Shown: positions 41,774 through 54,065, counted from the stretch's first letter. The stretch: 64,000 nucleotides of DNA from an uncultured Flavobacteriaceae bacterium (GCA_943789305.1 CALSTP010000002.1:85173-149172), one strand, 5' to 3'. The notes: generated by a model not told the origin, from the sequence alone. Numbers and translations are program-made.

Positions 41774-42075
41774 TGTTAAAAAAACTTTTAGGGATACAAC
41801 CTACACCAACCGAAGATGGAGCATACAGCCCCTCTCCGTTATGATAAAAATTAAGACGCATTAGATAAGCAAACTCCAATGATAGGATATATGCCCGGCA
41901 CATGCCCTGGAAGTTTGGAGAAAAACTCAATGAATTGGGAGTAAGTATAATCAATAAAAAAGCAGATAAAACCTGTTGTATAGATAGAAAATTAATCACA
42001 GGTGCAAGCCCTAAAGCCGCAAATGATTTCGGAAAATTATCAGCTATTGAGTTACTGAAAGCAGTAAAAATTAAT
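41773..42075 (+). pseudogene. Remnant of an hchA-like (DJ-1/PfpI, Hsp31) gene
   Basis: The start reads MLKKLLGIQPTPTEDGAYSP, which resembles the N-terminal region of Hsp31/HchA chaperone-deglycases. After a stop at about 41842, a frame change gives DALDKQTPMIGYMPG, and then in another frame KFGEKLNELGVSIINKKADK and DRKLITGASPKAAND. These match the family's C-terminal quarter (E. coli HchA has DAADKQTPEIGYMPG and DRKLLTGDSPFAANALGKLA, from memory). The middle part, with the nucleophilic Cys, is absent: about 200 residues are missing relative to the family. It is a clear pseudogene. A 42-codon frame from ATG 41902 is only the remaining C-terminus. Confidence 0.75.
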
Positions 42076-42168
42076 TTTGGATTACTTCACTTTTTTGTAA
42101 TACTACATCCTGATGATCCAGCATTTTCGAGTATTGTAAACTGAACATTAGGGCCCCATATTCGAAAA

Positions 42169-43857
42169 TCAATCCTCGGAAGCATTCAGTAGTCTAAAAG
42201 AATTTCTTATGTTATCAATCTGGGATGAATCTTCAGTCATTTCCCATCTTCCCAAAGAAACAGGGATGTTTCCTATACTACTCAATGCATCAAAAAACAT
42301 GTTTAGCTTAAAGTTTTTATTTTGTTTTTTCGCCACCTCCATCATCATATCCTCAATTAAATATTTTCCAGTAATATAGCTTGTTCCGTAACCCGGCTGA
42401 CGAAGATATAAATGTTGTTCAAAAATCAACAGTTCTTTTTCTGTTTTCATCCAGCCTCTGGGAGTATATTCAGAATGAATTTTTCCAGCATTCTCCATTG
42501 ACATCATGTTGGCATGTGCATACAATGAGCCCAGGCCTCTAGCCGCTCTCTGAGCAATCAGAATATAAACAATTTCTCTAGCTCTTGGATTTTTATTATA
42601 AAGTCCAGCATGCATAAACATTTCCTCGACAGCAGTAGCTAAACCTTCGCTTCGAGAATCAAAAATATTGTATAACAAGGCATCTTTACGCAACGGATTT
42701 GGGTTTGGCTCTAGTTCCATATGCTCTAATTCAAACCAATGATAAAAATGAGAGAAAAGAGGTTTTGGGTCTAAATGCGCAGTAATCCAAAAGAAATTTC
42801 TTTTTTCAGCAGGAATATATTTACCCAGATGAGGTTTTAGCGCTTCAGAAAAATAATTTTTAACTGTAACAATATCGTTTTCATCCAAAAATTCAATAAG
42901 CTCCCGAGCAGCATTTTTAGCCAACAAATCGTAGGCTTCAGGAGAATCAGCAGCAGCTAATTCAGGCAAATTTCGATTCCGATGTTCTTCTAACTTTAAT
43001 GAAGACCAAGCGCGAACAAGTTCTCTTTTTAACAAAGTAACCTCATCCTCCCAGCTTAATGGAACAAGGTGCACATTTTGTTGATACCAAGTGTAGTTTT
43101 CTTTACCAATCCCTGAAGGGCCATTCTTTTTTGAAGCTTCTTTTTGGAGCCAAACTACGAAGTTATTTGTTGAATCTAATGCTTTGCTGATTTGTGACAC
43201 AAGAGTAGAATCGCTCATTACCATTGGTTTTAAAAGCATACCTTCTAAAACACTTGCTTGATTTTGAATATCTCTTATCCCTGCAATCCATAGATCTTTA
43301 GCATTTCCAGTAAGATTGATTTTAGCTTGCTGATTTAATTTTGGAATAAGTGTTAACGAAGAAATCAATTTATTCCGATTCTCTTCATTTAAAGGGAAGT
43401 TGTATTGCCATAGTTCAATAACGAAATGATTCGTTGGTCCTTCATGTGCTGGAACATCGCTTTTATATGTCCAAATGGACTTATAAAAAGCAGGATCTCG
43501 TTGCCAAGGTTTTAAAACTTTAGTATTAAAAATATAGCCATTCATTTCTGCCCAAACTATGTGCCAATCTACTTGTTCTTGAACACTCCAATTCTCTTTT
43601 TCAAGACTTTCTAATTTTGTTCTAAGGGTCATAAAAGCATTCCATCGACCGTCAAAAGCTTTTTGAGAATAATCGGGGGCTCCATCGATTAAAGGAGGCT
43701 GTTCAAACTTACGCCATTCCTTGAACAACTCAACAAGCTCTGAGTGATAGCCTTGATTAATTGTTTGAGCATTGATCAATTGAAAAGAAAATAAACCCGT
43801 CAAAAAGATGATAATTAAGCTTAAATTTGAAGTCCTGTTTTTGATAAAGTTGAACAT
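42169..43857 (-). CDS. DUF885 family secreted protein (562 aa)
   Basis: The N-terminal hydrophobic segment (about residues 10-30, ending at INAQ) is a signal peptide, so the protein is periplasmic or exported. The remainder is almost all alpha-helical and matches DUF885 proteins, which are thought to be metallopeptidase-like. The landmark is the helix with SEGLATAVEEMFMHAGL (about 400-416), where the family usually has an EG(W/L)-type glutamate. I do not see the HExxH-like HEGxPGH box of other members; the FYHWFELEHMELEPNPNP stretch may stand in its place. Its ATG lies 92 bases from the start of the divergent 43950 gene. The substrate is unknown. Confidence 0.75.
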   Translation of the reverse strand: MFNFIKNRTSNLSLIIIFLTGLFSFQLINAQTINQGYHSELVELFKEWRKFEQPPLIDGAPDYSQKAFDGRWNAFMTLRTKLESLEKENWSVQEQVDWHIVWAEMNGYIFNTKVLKPWQRDPAFYKSIWTYKSDVPAHEGPTNHFVIELWQYNFPLNEENRNKLISSLTLIPKLNQQAKINLTGNAKDLWIAGIRDIQNQASVLEGMLLKPMVMSDSTLVSQISKALDSTNNFVVWLQKEASKKNGPSGIGKENYTWYQQNVHLVPLSWEDEVTLLKRELVRAWSSLKLEEHRNRNLPELAAADSPEAYDLLAKNAARELIEFLDENDIVTVKNYFSEALKPHLGKYIPAEKRNFFWITAHLDPKPLFSHFYHWFELEHMELEPNPNPLRKDALLYNIFDSRSEGLATAVEEMFMHAGLYNKNPRAREIVYILIAQRAARGLGSLYAHANMMSMENAGKIHSEYTPRGWMKTEKELLIFEQHLYLRQPGYGTSYITGKYLIEDMMMEVAKKQNKNFKLNMFFDALSSIGNIPVSLGRWEMTEDSSQIDNIRNSFRLLNASED

Positions 43858-43949
43858 TTGATGTTGATTTTAATCACTTAGTTACATAAGACAAAATTAA
43901 AAGTATCAAATTTTAACTACATTGTAATCAATTCATATCAATCATTTTA

Positions 43950-46900
43950 ATGACTCGTTTTTTATTTAATATATTTATTTTCCTTTCCATATCAATTCAA
44001 GCACAAGTCTTGGATTTTGACACTCTAGAAAATTTAGAAATTAGAAATATAGGCCCAGCTAACATGAGTGGTCGAATAACCGCTATTGATGTTGCTTCTA
44101 GCAACCCAAAAATCATTTACCTCGGGGCTGCCTCTGGCGGAGTTTGGAAATCAGAAAATGGGGGTTCAGCTTGGAATTCTGTTTTTGATCAACAACCCAC
44201 TCAAAACATAGGAGCAATAGCGATTCAAAAAAGTAACCCCAATGTAATTTGGGTTGGAACTGGTGAGGGAAACCCAAGAAACTCTATGAATCTGGGGATG
44301 GGATTATTCAAATCAGAAGATGGAGGTAAAACCTGGAGAAATATGGGCCTTGAAGCGACCAAAACAATTCATAGAATTTTAATCGATCCTCATGATGAGA
44401 AAACTATTTATGTAGGAGCCATGGGTGATCCATTTACCAAAAATGAGCATCGTGGCTTGTACAAAACTTCGGATGGTGGTGTGAGTTGGAATAAAATATT
44501 GTTTACCAATAATTCCTCCGGGATAGCCGATTTAGTGATGGACCCCAAAAATCCTAATAAAATTTTTGCAGCAATGTATGACCACTACAGAACTCCCTAT
44601 TCTTATGTTTCTGGTGGACCTGGATCAGGGTTTTATGTCAGTCAAAATTATGGAGATTCGTGGAAAAAAATAGAATCGAAAAACGGCCTTCCAAAGGGCA
44701 ATCTTGGCAGAATAGGAATTGCAATTGCTCCGAGTAATCCAAACCGAGTGTATGCTAAAATAGAAGCTAAAAAAAATGCACTTTACAGAAGTGATGACGG
44801 AGGAGATTCATGGGAAAAAATAAATGACAACCCAAAATTCACAAACAACAGGCCTTTTTATTTTCAAGATTTAGCCGTAGACACAGAAGATCAAGATCGA
44901 CTTTACAACATTTATCAGCAGCTTTCTGTAAGTTATGATGGAGGCAAAACCTTTGATCTCAAACCCATGATTCCCGCAGATGAAACCAAGGGGATTCATG
45001 CTGATTTTCATGCCATGTGGATCAATCCGAAAGACCCTAAACACTTTATTATTGGTGGTGATGGTGGAATAGGAATTACTAACGACCACGGTAAAAGTTG
45101 GTATTTTCCTGAGAACATTCCTGTTGCACAATTTTATCAAATTAATGTGGACTACGACACTCCTTTTAATGTTTATGGAGGAATGCAAGATAATGGAAAT
45201 TGGTCCGGACCTGCATATACATGGAAAAGAGGAGGTATACGAACCCTTTATTGGCAGTATTTAGTCGGAGGAGATGGGTTTTATATCGCTCCTGATCGAG
45301 AAAACTCACGCTTTGGTTATGGGACTTCACAAAATGGGGATTTATACCGATACGATAAAATAAGTGGATACTATCAAAGTATAGCTCCTCAGCCACTCGA
45401 TTCAAAATCTCCGTTGAGGTTTAATTGGAATTCAGGATTTGCTAAGAACCCTTTTAACTCTGAAGGGGTTTACTACGGATCACAATACGTACATAAATCT
45501 GATGACAAAGGACAAAATTGGGAAATTATTTCTCCAGATCTCACTACGAATAATCCTTTGTACCAGAAAGGGGATTATGGGGGGTTAACTCTAGATGTTT
45601 CCGGAGCTGAAAATTACACAAGTATTCTAAGCATAGCCCCAAGTACTTTAAATCAAAAAATTATTTGGGTTGGTACTGATGATGGTCAAATTCAGTTGAC
45701 TCTAGATGGTGGGACTACTTGGAAAAATTTAACTCCAAAAGTTAAAGTACTTCCAAAAGAGTCATGGATTGCAAGAATACATGCTTCCAAGTTCCATGAA
45801 GGAACTGCTTGGGCGGTTGTCAACAATTACAGAAAGGGAGACTATTCACCTTATTTATTTAAAACCTCTGATTATGGTGAAAATTGGACTTCAATGGTCA
45901 ACGAAAGTGATGTAAAAGGCTACACCCTCTCATTTATTCAAGATCCAAAAGAAAAAAAACTACTCTTTCTTGGCACCGAAAATGGTCTTTGGGTAAGTAT
46001 TAATGAAGGCTTGGACTGGGTACAATTCAAAAATGGTTTCCCCTCAGTATCAACAATGGATCTCAAGATTCAAGAAAAAGAATCAGCATTAGTTATAGGA
46101 ACTTTTGGGAGATCAATATGGATTTTGGATGATTTACTCAGCTTACGAGATATTGTATCCATGGATTCAGACCAAAAATTGATTCCCTTATCTCTCAACA
46201 AAGTTGTCCAGGTTAAGGGTTTATTTATAGCTCCTCCAGGGAATATTTGGACTGGTTTTCATACTACATTCGAAGGAAAAAATAGAGTGTTTCAAAAAGT
46301 TCGAATTCCTTTTTTTCTAAATCATGACCCCAGTGAAATGGATTCTGTAACTGCAGTTATTCAAAATTCAAAAAAACAATCCATAAACTCGGTAGTTCAA
46401 AAGAACTTAAAGAAAGGATTAAATTATCTTACTTGGAAATTGGATGAAAAAACAACGTTACTTCCAGGTTCATGGGTTAATGAAGAATCTAGAGGCATCC
46501 CTGTACTAGCAGGAAAATACAAAGCTGAATTAAAATATCAAGATCAAACAAAAACCGCTTCAATTAAAGTAGTTGCAGATCCAAGATTTGAAAATAAAGA
46601 TGAAGTAGATGAAGCTTTGTATGTTTTTGAAAAACAAGTTGATGTACAAGTAAAAAGATTAACATCTCTTCTAGAAAAACTTGATGATTTTGAACAAATG
46701 ATAAAGGATTCTAAATGGTCTAAAAAAAGTAAATTAAAAAATAAAAAAGAATTATTGACTGAATTAAAATCCATTCAATTGACGGGAAGAGATAAGATTG
46801 TCGATCGGCAAGTTGGGGCATGGCAAAGTACTAAAATAACTGCGTATTCTTTGATGAGAAGTGCTGTACAAGTCTCAAAAGCAAGATTGTCAATTCCTTC

Positions 46901-46994
46901 GGATACAGATTGGAAACTTCTTAAAGACGCTAAAAAGTTGATTGATGTTTTTGAGAACGAGGTTAATCAATTTAAATCAAAATGGGAATTTTAA
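43950..46994 (+). CDS. Secreted Asp-box (BNR/VPS10-like) propeller protein (1014 aa)
   Basis: The signal peptide ends near residue 18 (ISIQAQ). A large beta-propeller region follows (about 25-720). It has about ten Asp-box units of the SxDxGxTW type, such as SENGGSAW, SEDGGKTW, SDDGGDSW and SDDKGQNW. The NIGPANMSGRITAI opening and GTGEGNPRNS motif are typical of the WD40/YVTN/BNR-like 'glycosyl hydrolase' group found widely in marine Bacteroidota. The C-terminal 290 residues contain a beta domain (about 740-870) and a Lys-rich helical coil (about 880-1014). No T9SS domain is visible. Despite the label, no catalytic activity is known for this group; a protein-interaction or peptidase-related role is possible. 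Confidence 0.82.
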   Translation: MTRFLFNIFIFLSISIQAQVLDFDTLENLEIRNIGPANMSGRITAIDVASSNPKIIYLGAASGGVWKSENGGSAWNSVFDQQPTQNIGAIAIQKSNPNVIWVGTGEGNPRNSMNLGMGLFKSEDGGKTWRNMGLEATKTIHRILIDPHDEKTIYVGAMGDPFTKNEHRGLYKTSDGGVSWNKILFTNNSSGIADLVMDPKNPNKIFAAMYDHYRTPYSYVSGGPGSGFYVSQNYGDSWKKIESKNGLPKGNLGRIGIAIAPSNPNRVYAKIEAKKNALYRSDDGGDSWEKINDNPKFTNNRPFYFQDLAVDTEDQDRLYNIYQQLSVSYDGGKTFDLKPMIPADETKGIHADFHAMWINPKDPKHFIIGGDGGIGITNDHGKSWYFPENIPVAQFYQINVDYDTPFNVYGGMQDNGNWSGPAYTWKRGGIRTLYWQYLVGGDGFYIAPDRENSRFGYGTSQNGDLYRYDKISGYYQSIAPQPLDSKSPLRFNWNSGFAKNPFNSEGVYYGSQYVHKSDDKGQNWEIISPDLTTNNPLYQKGDYGGLTLDVSGAENYTSILSIAPSTLNQKIIWVGTDDGQIQLTLDGGTTWKNLTPKVKVLPKESWIARIHASKFHEGTAWAVVNNYRKGDYSPYLFKTSDYGENWTSMVNESDVKGYTLSFIQDPKEKKLLFLGTENGLWVSINEGLDWVQFKNGFPSVSTMDLKIQEKESALVIGTFGRSIWILDDLLSLRDIVSMDSDQKLIPLSLNKVVQVKGLFIAPPGNIWTGFHTTFEGKNRVFQKVRIPFFLNHDPSEMDSVTAVIQNSKKQSINSVVQKNLKKGLNYLTWKLDEKTTLLPGSWVNEESRGIPVLAGKYKAELKYQDQTKTASIKVVADPRFENKDEVDEALYVFEKQVDVQVKRLTSLLEKLDDFEQMIKDSKWSKKSKLKNKKELLTELKSIQLTGRDKIVDRQVGAWQSTKITAYSLMRSAVQVSKARLSIPSDTDWKLLKDAKKLIDVFENEVNQFKSKWEF

Positions 46995-47019
46995 TTCAAT
47001 TTTTTAGAAGATTAAAAAA

Positions 47020-48474
47020 CTAATCTAAAATAGCTTCAGCTTCTATCTCAACTTTATATCCTTTTCCAACGAGTTTGGCTTCAACCAGTGTATTGGCAGG
47101 GTCAATGTTTTTGAAACGAATTCCGTGGGCTCTTGCCACCTCTTCCCAATCATTAATGTCATTAACAAAAATCCGAGTTCTGATCACGTCTTTTAGAGTC
47201 CCTCCAAGAGAGCTAATTGCCGCTTCAATTTTGTCGATAACAAAATGTGTTTGAGCAGCAGCATCATCACCCCCTATGATTATATTTTTATGGGTGGCAG
47301 TAGTTCCCGAAACAACAATGCGGTTCCCTTTTTTTACAGCTCGAGAATAGCTTGCAAAAGATTCCCAAATAGTACCGCTGTAGACCTGTTGTCGTTGATC
47401 GGATTGACTTTCTTTTTCATATACTGGTGGAATGCTTTCCAGATGATGGCTCAAATCACCTGAGGCAGTTAGAAAAGGAGGTTTACGGTATTCATCTCCA
47501 CAGTTTCCTGGGATAGGAGTTAGTTTTGAAATAACTTTTTCAAGTGTTTTAATATCTTCTTCCTCAAAAGAGACGTTGAGCAAGTCGGTGTGGGCTTCAA
47601 TATGAGAATTTTCTCCCAATCGGGCTCCTATGATAACTGCAGCTACATTAGGATTTTCAAGTACAAATCTACTTGAGATATTGGCAATAGAAGTTTTGTG
47701 TTTTTGAGCAACCTTATTTAAAGTTTGTAGGAGTTCTTGGAATAATTTCCAACCTCCAGAGGCCTTTATAAATCTTATGTATTTCATCTGAGACCAAGTA
47801 TTTAATCCCTCCATTTGAGGTTCTTTAACTCCCAACCATCGGTCTGATAAAAACCCTCCCAAAAGGGTACCGTATGCAAATAAATGTACTTTGTAATAAT
47901 CACAAACTTCTTTCATTGCTCCCAAAGCACGACGGTCAATAATAGAATGTGAAATTTGATTACTTACAATTGGAATACCACTTGCCAAAGCTATTCGTAA
48001 ATGATAGCCATCAAAATTTGTAACTCCAATATTTTCAATAAGACCTTCTTCTTTCAACTCTTTCAAATAAAAAAGAGCATCAAGCCAACTGGGATCTGCA
48101 TAAAGCCATGCATGAAATTGAATCAAATCAATACTTTTTTGTTGCATTCTTTGAAGTGCAGTTTCAATAGCTTCCCTTACCTTTTTCTTGTCAATCGGAC
48201 CAGGCTTTGGAACCCACTTAGTCAATAACCTAATGGATTTATTTTCGGGGTGATTGTTTTTACAGATTCCCGCTATAATTTCACTTGAACCATAATGATC
48301 TGCCATATCGAAAGTAGTAAATCCAGCTTCTATATAAGCATTCATGTGGGTTGCAGTTTTGGTCAAGTCAAGTTGTTGATCTCTCCTTTCCATATCTGCA
48401 ATTTGCCACAAACCAATAATCAATCTTGTAGTTGAAAGTGAAGAAGAAAGTTTAACAATTTTATTCATAGTCAT
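47020..48474 (-). CDS. Aldo/keto reductase fused to a RidA/YjgF domain (484 aa)
   Basis: Two enzymes are joined. Residues about 10-330 are an NADPH-type aldo/keto reductase barrel; the catalytic tetrad is complete: Asp56 and Tyr61 (DMADHYGSSE), Lys86 (LLTKW) and His121 (QFHAW). Residues about 365-484 are a RidA-type enamine/imine deaminase with its key Arg (IRTRIFVND, 432/434) and Glu465 (NTLVEAKL). RidA hydrolyses reactive imines formed by amino-acid enzymes, so the fusion may clear an imine and reduce the resulting carbonyl. The ATG overlaps the stop of the permease gene (48471) by 4 bases, which couples them and points to an amino-acid-derived substrate. Length and both active sites are complete. 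Confidence 0.88.
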   Translation of the reverse strand: MTMNKIVKLSSSLSTTRLIIGLWQIADMERRDQQLDLTKTATHMNAYIEAGFTTFDMADHYGSSEIIAGICKNNHPENKSIRLLTKWVPKPGPIDKKKVREAIETALQRMQQKSIDLIQFHAWLYADPSWLDALFYLKELKEEGLIENIGVTNFDGYHLRIALASGIPIVSNQISHSIIDRRALGAMKEVCDYYKVHLFAYGTLLGGFLSDRWLGVKEPQMEGLNTWSQMKYIRFIKASGGWKLFQELLQTLNKVAQKHKTSIANISSRFVLENPNVAAVIIGARLGENSHIEAHTDLLNVSFEEEDIKTLEKVISKLTPIPGNCGDEYRKPPFLTASGDLSHHLESIPPVYEKESQSDQRQQVYSGTIWESFASYSRAVKKGNRIVVSGTTATHKNIIIGGDDAAAQTHFVIDKIEAAISSLGGTLKDVIRTRIFVNDINDWEEVARAHGIRFKNIDPANTLVEAKLVGKGYKVEIEAEAILD

Positions 48475-49952
48475 TCGCTGGGTAAATTTTTAAATCTTTT
48501 ATTAATATCGCTGTCTTTTAATTTTAATTTTTTCCATTGATATAAAAAAATAAAACTTGCTATTCCCATAACTATAAACCATACATAGGTTGAGTGAAAA
48601 TACCATGCATCAACTTTGCTTGTAAGGTCTTTGTAAATATGGATCACTAGAAAACTTGTAAGGAAGAATACTCCTCCCCAACCAATAAAAAGTTGTAAAC
48701 TCCTTTTTTTCATTACTTTAATTTCATCAAACAATTCAAAATTGAATTTTTTTATGGTTAATAATGTAATGCACATAAGCAAAAAATTCACCAGCATTGA
48801 GGTTACCATAATATCAATACCCAAGAAAAAATCTCCTGCAAAATAAGAGCCTAATACTCCAATACTAGACATGACCCCAGCGATGATTAACGCCACAAAA
48901 GGAGTGTTGTTTTTGATGTGGATTGAAGTAATTTTATTAGAAACAATACCATCTTTAGCCCAAGCAAACATAAGTCGAGAAACCGAGAGAAGCATAGCTG
49001 GAAGGTCATTGATTAAAGCAATGGTAGCCCCCAAGATTATGAGGGTGTCCAATCCATGAGGCAACACATAACTCAGCAGCCCAGGGGCAGTAATATCTTT
49101 GTTTTGAGCTTGCTCTGCAACAAAACTCCATGGAATAATTTTATAAACCGAAGCTGTAAAAAAAAAATAAAATAAACCAACGCCCAGAATTGCAATCAAA
49201 ATAGCTAGAGGTAGATTTCTGCCCGGGTTAATTGCTTCACTTCCAGTTTGAGCGATTGCATCAAAACCAATAAAACTGGAAAACAAAATTGCTGAGGCCG
49301 ATAAAAAAGCATACCATTCTAGACGAGGTTGAGGTGGTAAAACATGAGTAATCCCCTCTTTTTGACTTATTGCTGTTAAAAAATCATTAGCATCGAAAAA
49401 GAAACTAGATAAAATTACTATGCTCCCTAAACAAAAAATTACGATAACCATGGGAATCAATAAATTGGTGTACGACTTGATTCCTTTAATATTGAGATAC
49501 ACAAATCCCCATATAAAACTCAGAGATAAGCTCACCCGGATAAATCCAACCTCTAAAAGAGCTGAAAGCCAATAAAATTCATAATTAAATGCAACATCCC
49601 TAATAAAAGGAATTGTTATATAAGCAATAACGCCAATAACAATTGACAATCCAAACCATTGAGAAAAACTTGCAATAAATCCAAGATAAGGATTCAACCC
49701 TCTACTAGCATACAAATAACTTCCGCCAGCTCTGGGCATTGCAGAAGACAATATAGCATAAGAAAGTCCAGCAAATAAGGCGGGAACAGCTGCAAAAGCA
49801 AAAGCCCAAAGGACATTTGGACCAATAGTTGGAACACTTCTGTGAATCATAAAAGGAACTACATTTATAGAGGCCCCTACCATTGATGAAACCCCAGTGG
49901 CAATAACAGCGAATAAACCCATTTGGCGACTAAGTTTTGCTTTGTTTCCCAT
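48471..49952 (-). CDS. APC-superfamily amino-acid permease (493 aa)
   Basis: This is an inner-membrane transporter with about 12 hydrophobic helices. The opening helix has the APC motif GLFAVIATGVSSMVGASINV, with the unwound G(V/I)SSMVG stretch that binds substrate, and MPRAGGSYLYASRGLNPYLGF is also typical. Length 493 fits. It is the first gene of a two-gene operon with the AKR-RidA fusion, whose start it overlaps. Substrates of the closest families are amino acids or amines; the exact one cannot be read from sequence. The upstream gap to 50320 (about 367 bases) holds no other gene. Confidence 0.88.
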   Translation of the reverse strand: MGNKAKLSRQMGLFAVIATGVSSMVGASINVVPFMIHRSVPTIGPNVLWAFAFAAVPALFAGLSYAILSSAMPRAGGSYLYASRGLNPYLGFIASFSQWFGLSIVIGVIAYITIPFIRDVAFNYEFYWLSALLEVGFIRVSLSLSFIWGFVYLNIKGIKSYTNLLIPMVIVIFCLGSIVILSSFFFDANDFLTAISQKEGITHVLPPQPRLEWYAFLSASAILFSSFIGFDAIAQTGSEAINPGRNLPLAILIAILGVGLFYFFFTASVYKIIPWSFVAEQAQNKDITAPGLLSYVLPHGLDTLIILGATIALINDLPAMLLSVSRLMFAWAKDGIVSNKITSIHIKNNTPFVALIIAGVMSSIGVLGSYFAGDFFLGIDIMVTSMLVNFLLMCITLLTIKKFNFELFDEIKVMKKRSLQLFIGWGGVFFLTSFLVIHIYKDLTSKVDAWYFHSTYVWFIVMGIASFIFLYQWKKLKLKDSDINKRFKNLPSE

Positions 49953-50319
49953 AAAGGTCCTAGGTATATTTTTTTATTTTAAAAGAGATATAATAACTCA
50001 ATAGCTAAACTAACAAAGAGTTTGCAAAAAAGTCAGATATTAAAATAACCATTTATATTCAGATATGGAATATTTGAGTTTAAAATTTTTTTTTGTAGGC
50101 GCTTCAGGACGTTTATTTTTCATGTTTATTTGGATTCGTATTATTTTACTTGATTTAAAACGAAATCGAATCTAATAAATTGACAGTTAAATAAATATAT
50201 TAAATAATTTTTCATAAACATACCCCTTTTTTAACCCATTCGAAATCGTTTTAGGTAGATTTAAACTAATTTTCATCTTTATTTTTTCAAATCCTTGTAA
50301 TTAATCTATTTACATTTCG
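49953..50319. other. A+T-rich gap between the permease start and a decayed gene
   Basis: I see no gene, tRNA or strong terminator. It probably contains the promoter of the permease operon (minus strand) and the upstream part of the decayed VCBS gene. Confidence 0.35.
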
Positions 50320-51147
50320 ATACCTGACAGGACCATATCAATCCATTCAAATTTTTACTTACAATGAGAATAAATTTAAAAAAGTAATTCCAAACCAATC
50401 GGTTGAAAATTTAAAAGGGTTATGGAGATCTTTAACTTTTTTTGATAAAGACATGGATGGAGATCAAGACATTGTTGTTGGAAATTGTGAAAAAAATAAC
50501 ATGTATAAAATAAGTAAAGAAACACCTCTAGTTATACTAGCTAAAGATATTGATAACAATGGAAGTATTGATCCCTTATTTTTTTGCTATCAAAAAAACT
50601 TGAAAGGAAAAGAAGATTTATACCCTGTTCAATTTTGGGGGAGTCTCATAGAACAAAGTCGAGTTTTTAGGCAAAAGTTCAAATCACACAAAGATTTTTA
50701 AAAAAGGAATTTCGCTTTTTATCAAAACGAAGCAGAGTTTCAAGGAGCAGTAAAACTCCATGTAAATGAAGACGCATCAATTTGGTTAGAAAATAAAGGA
50801 TATTTTGAATTTGACTTACATTACTTACCCTGGGAAGCAAAAGTTTCGCCAATTAATACGATTCTTTTTGAACCATCTTTCAATCATCATCCATCGAAAT
50901 TATTAATCGGTGGAAATGACTTTGGAGGCACTCCCTTTTAAGGAAATCAAGACGGGTTTACGGACTTGTTTTGGAGAACGATGAAAATATAATGGAAATG
51001 ACCTCCCCCAAAGGAGACGAAAATGGTTTTCTTTTAGATGGTGAAGTAAGACGTATTAAAACAATCAGATTATCCAATAATTCAAAAATATATTTGGTAG
51101 CTCAAAATCAAAATACTCTATTGGCATTCGCCAGAACACAACAATAG
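50320..51147 (+). pseudogene. Decayed VCBS/ASPIC-type repeat protein gene (3' part)
   Basis: A reading frame starting within LTGPYQSIQIFTYNENKFKK continues through LWRSLTFFDKDMDGDQDIVV and DIDNNGSIDPLFFCYQ to a stop at 50699-50701. After it, coding resumes in frame as RNFAFYQNEAEFQGAVKLHV and LLIGGNDFGGTPF with a stop near 50938. A frame change then gives GFLLDGEVRRIKTIRLSNNS, YLVAQNQNTLLAFA and stop at 51147. The Asp-rich DMDGDQDIVVGN and ending match the C-terminal part of FG-GAP/VCBS-repeat ASPIC (UnbV) proteins common in Bacteroidota, with an N-terminal portion missing. Two stops and one shift show inactivation. Confidence 0.7.
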
Positions 51148-51253
51148 AAATCAAAGCGTTGGTTTATAATCATTTATAATAAAGCCATAAACAATAACAA
51201 TAGCAGACGTTAAAAGAATAATTATAATTGAGTAAATTGGGAATATAATTTAA

Positions 51254-53482
<2,229 letters not shown>

Positions 53483-53546
53483 TTCTTATGATTTGATGGA
53501 ATAATCAACTTGATTTTTTTAAGTTTTGGTTCTTAAAAAGTAAAAT

Positions 53547-54065
53547 ATGATTTGTAGCATAATTCTAAAATCGGATAATAAGAATCAAAAAGTACTTCTA
53601 GAAAGACCAGTTCAAAAATTGTTGGAAGATTATTTGAAATCAAACTTGACAGATGCTTGTTTTATTTTCAATTATACTGATATTACGTATGTTTTTATAC
53701 AAAACAAGCAATCTTTGAAGTCAGTTCAAAATGTAATTTTTGATTTTTTCAAGACAAATCAAATCAATCATATCAAGGGATTTGATGTTTCAAATAAAGC
53801 AGATTATTTTTGGAAAGCAACTCAAAGAAAGCTTGTTTCTAGAGAGAATTCTGCTCTTGAATGGAAACATTTCATGATTAGTTTTTTGATTCAAATGGAT
53901 CCTTTTGCAGGTAAAAAATCTGGAGAAACAATTTTAGTTTTCGAGAAATTCCGAAACTTCATCAACAAAGAAGGAAGTAAGCAACAACAAAAGTATTTCA
54001 AAAACAAATTGAACATGTTGAGAAAGAGAGTCTCGATTGACCAGATTACGAGACTATTAAATTGA
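53547..54065 (+). CDS. Hypothetical protein (172 aa)
   Basis: I recognise no family. The product is a soluble basic protein without signal peptide or membrane segment. The first half looks alpha/beta (MICSIILKSDNKNQKVLLERPV, TDACFIFNYTDITYVFIQN) and the second half helical and Lys-rich (SKQQQKYFKNKLNMLRKRVS). The gene starts 65 bases after katG and is followed 59 bases later by a small membrane protein gene; these and the 54381 gene may be one transcript, with unrelated roles visible. Confidence 0.6.
   Translation: MICSIILKSDNKNQKVLLERPVQKLLEDYLKSNLTDACFIFNYTDITYVFIQNKQSLKSVQNVIFDFFKTNQINHIKGFDVSNKADYFWKATQRKLVSRENSALEWKHFMISFLIQMDPFAGKKSGETILVFEKFRNFINKEGSKQQQKYFKNKLNMLRKRVSIDQITRLLN

Noticed and set aside
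41902-42144. 80-codon frame as an independent gene
   Set aside because: It is the surviving C-terminus of the hchA remnant and lacks the catalytic part.
50453-50701. 82-codon frame as an independent gene
   Set aside because: It is an internal piece of the decayed VCBS/ASPIC gene: coding similarity extends upstream and downstream beyond both its ends.
53493-53520. Terminator after katG
   Set aside because: The stem is only five base pairs (TTGAT/ATCAA); too weak to list as a feature.
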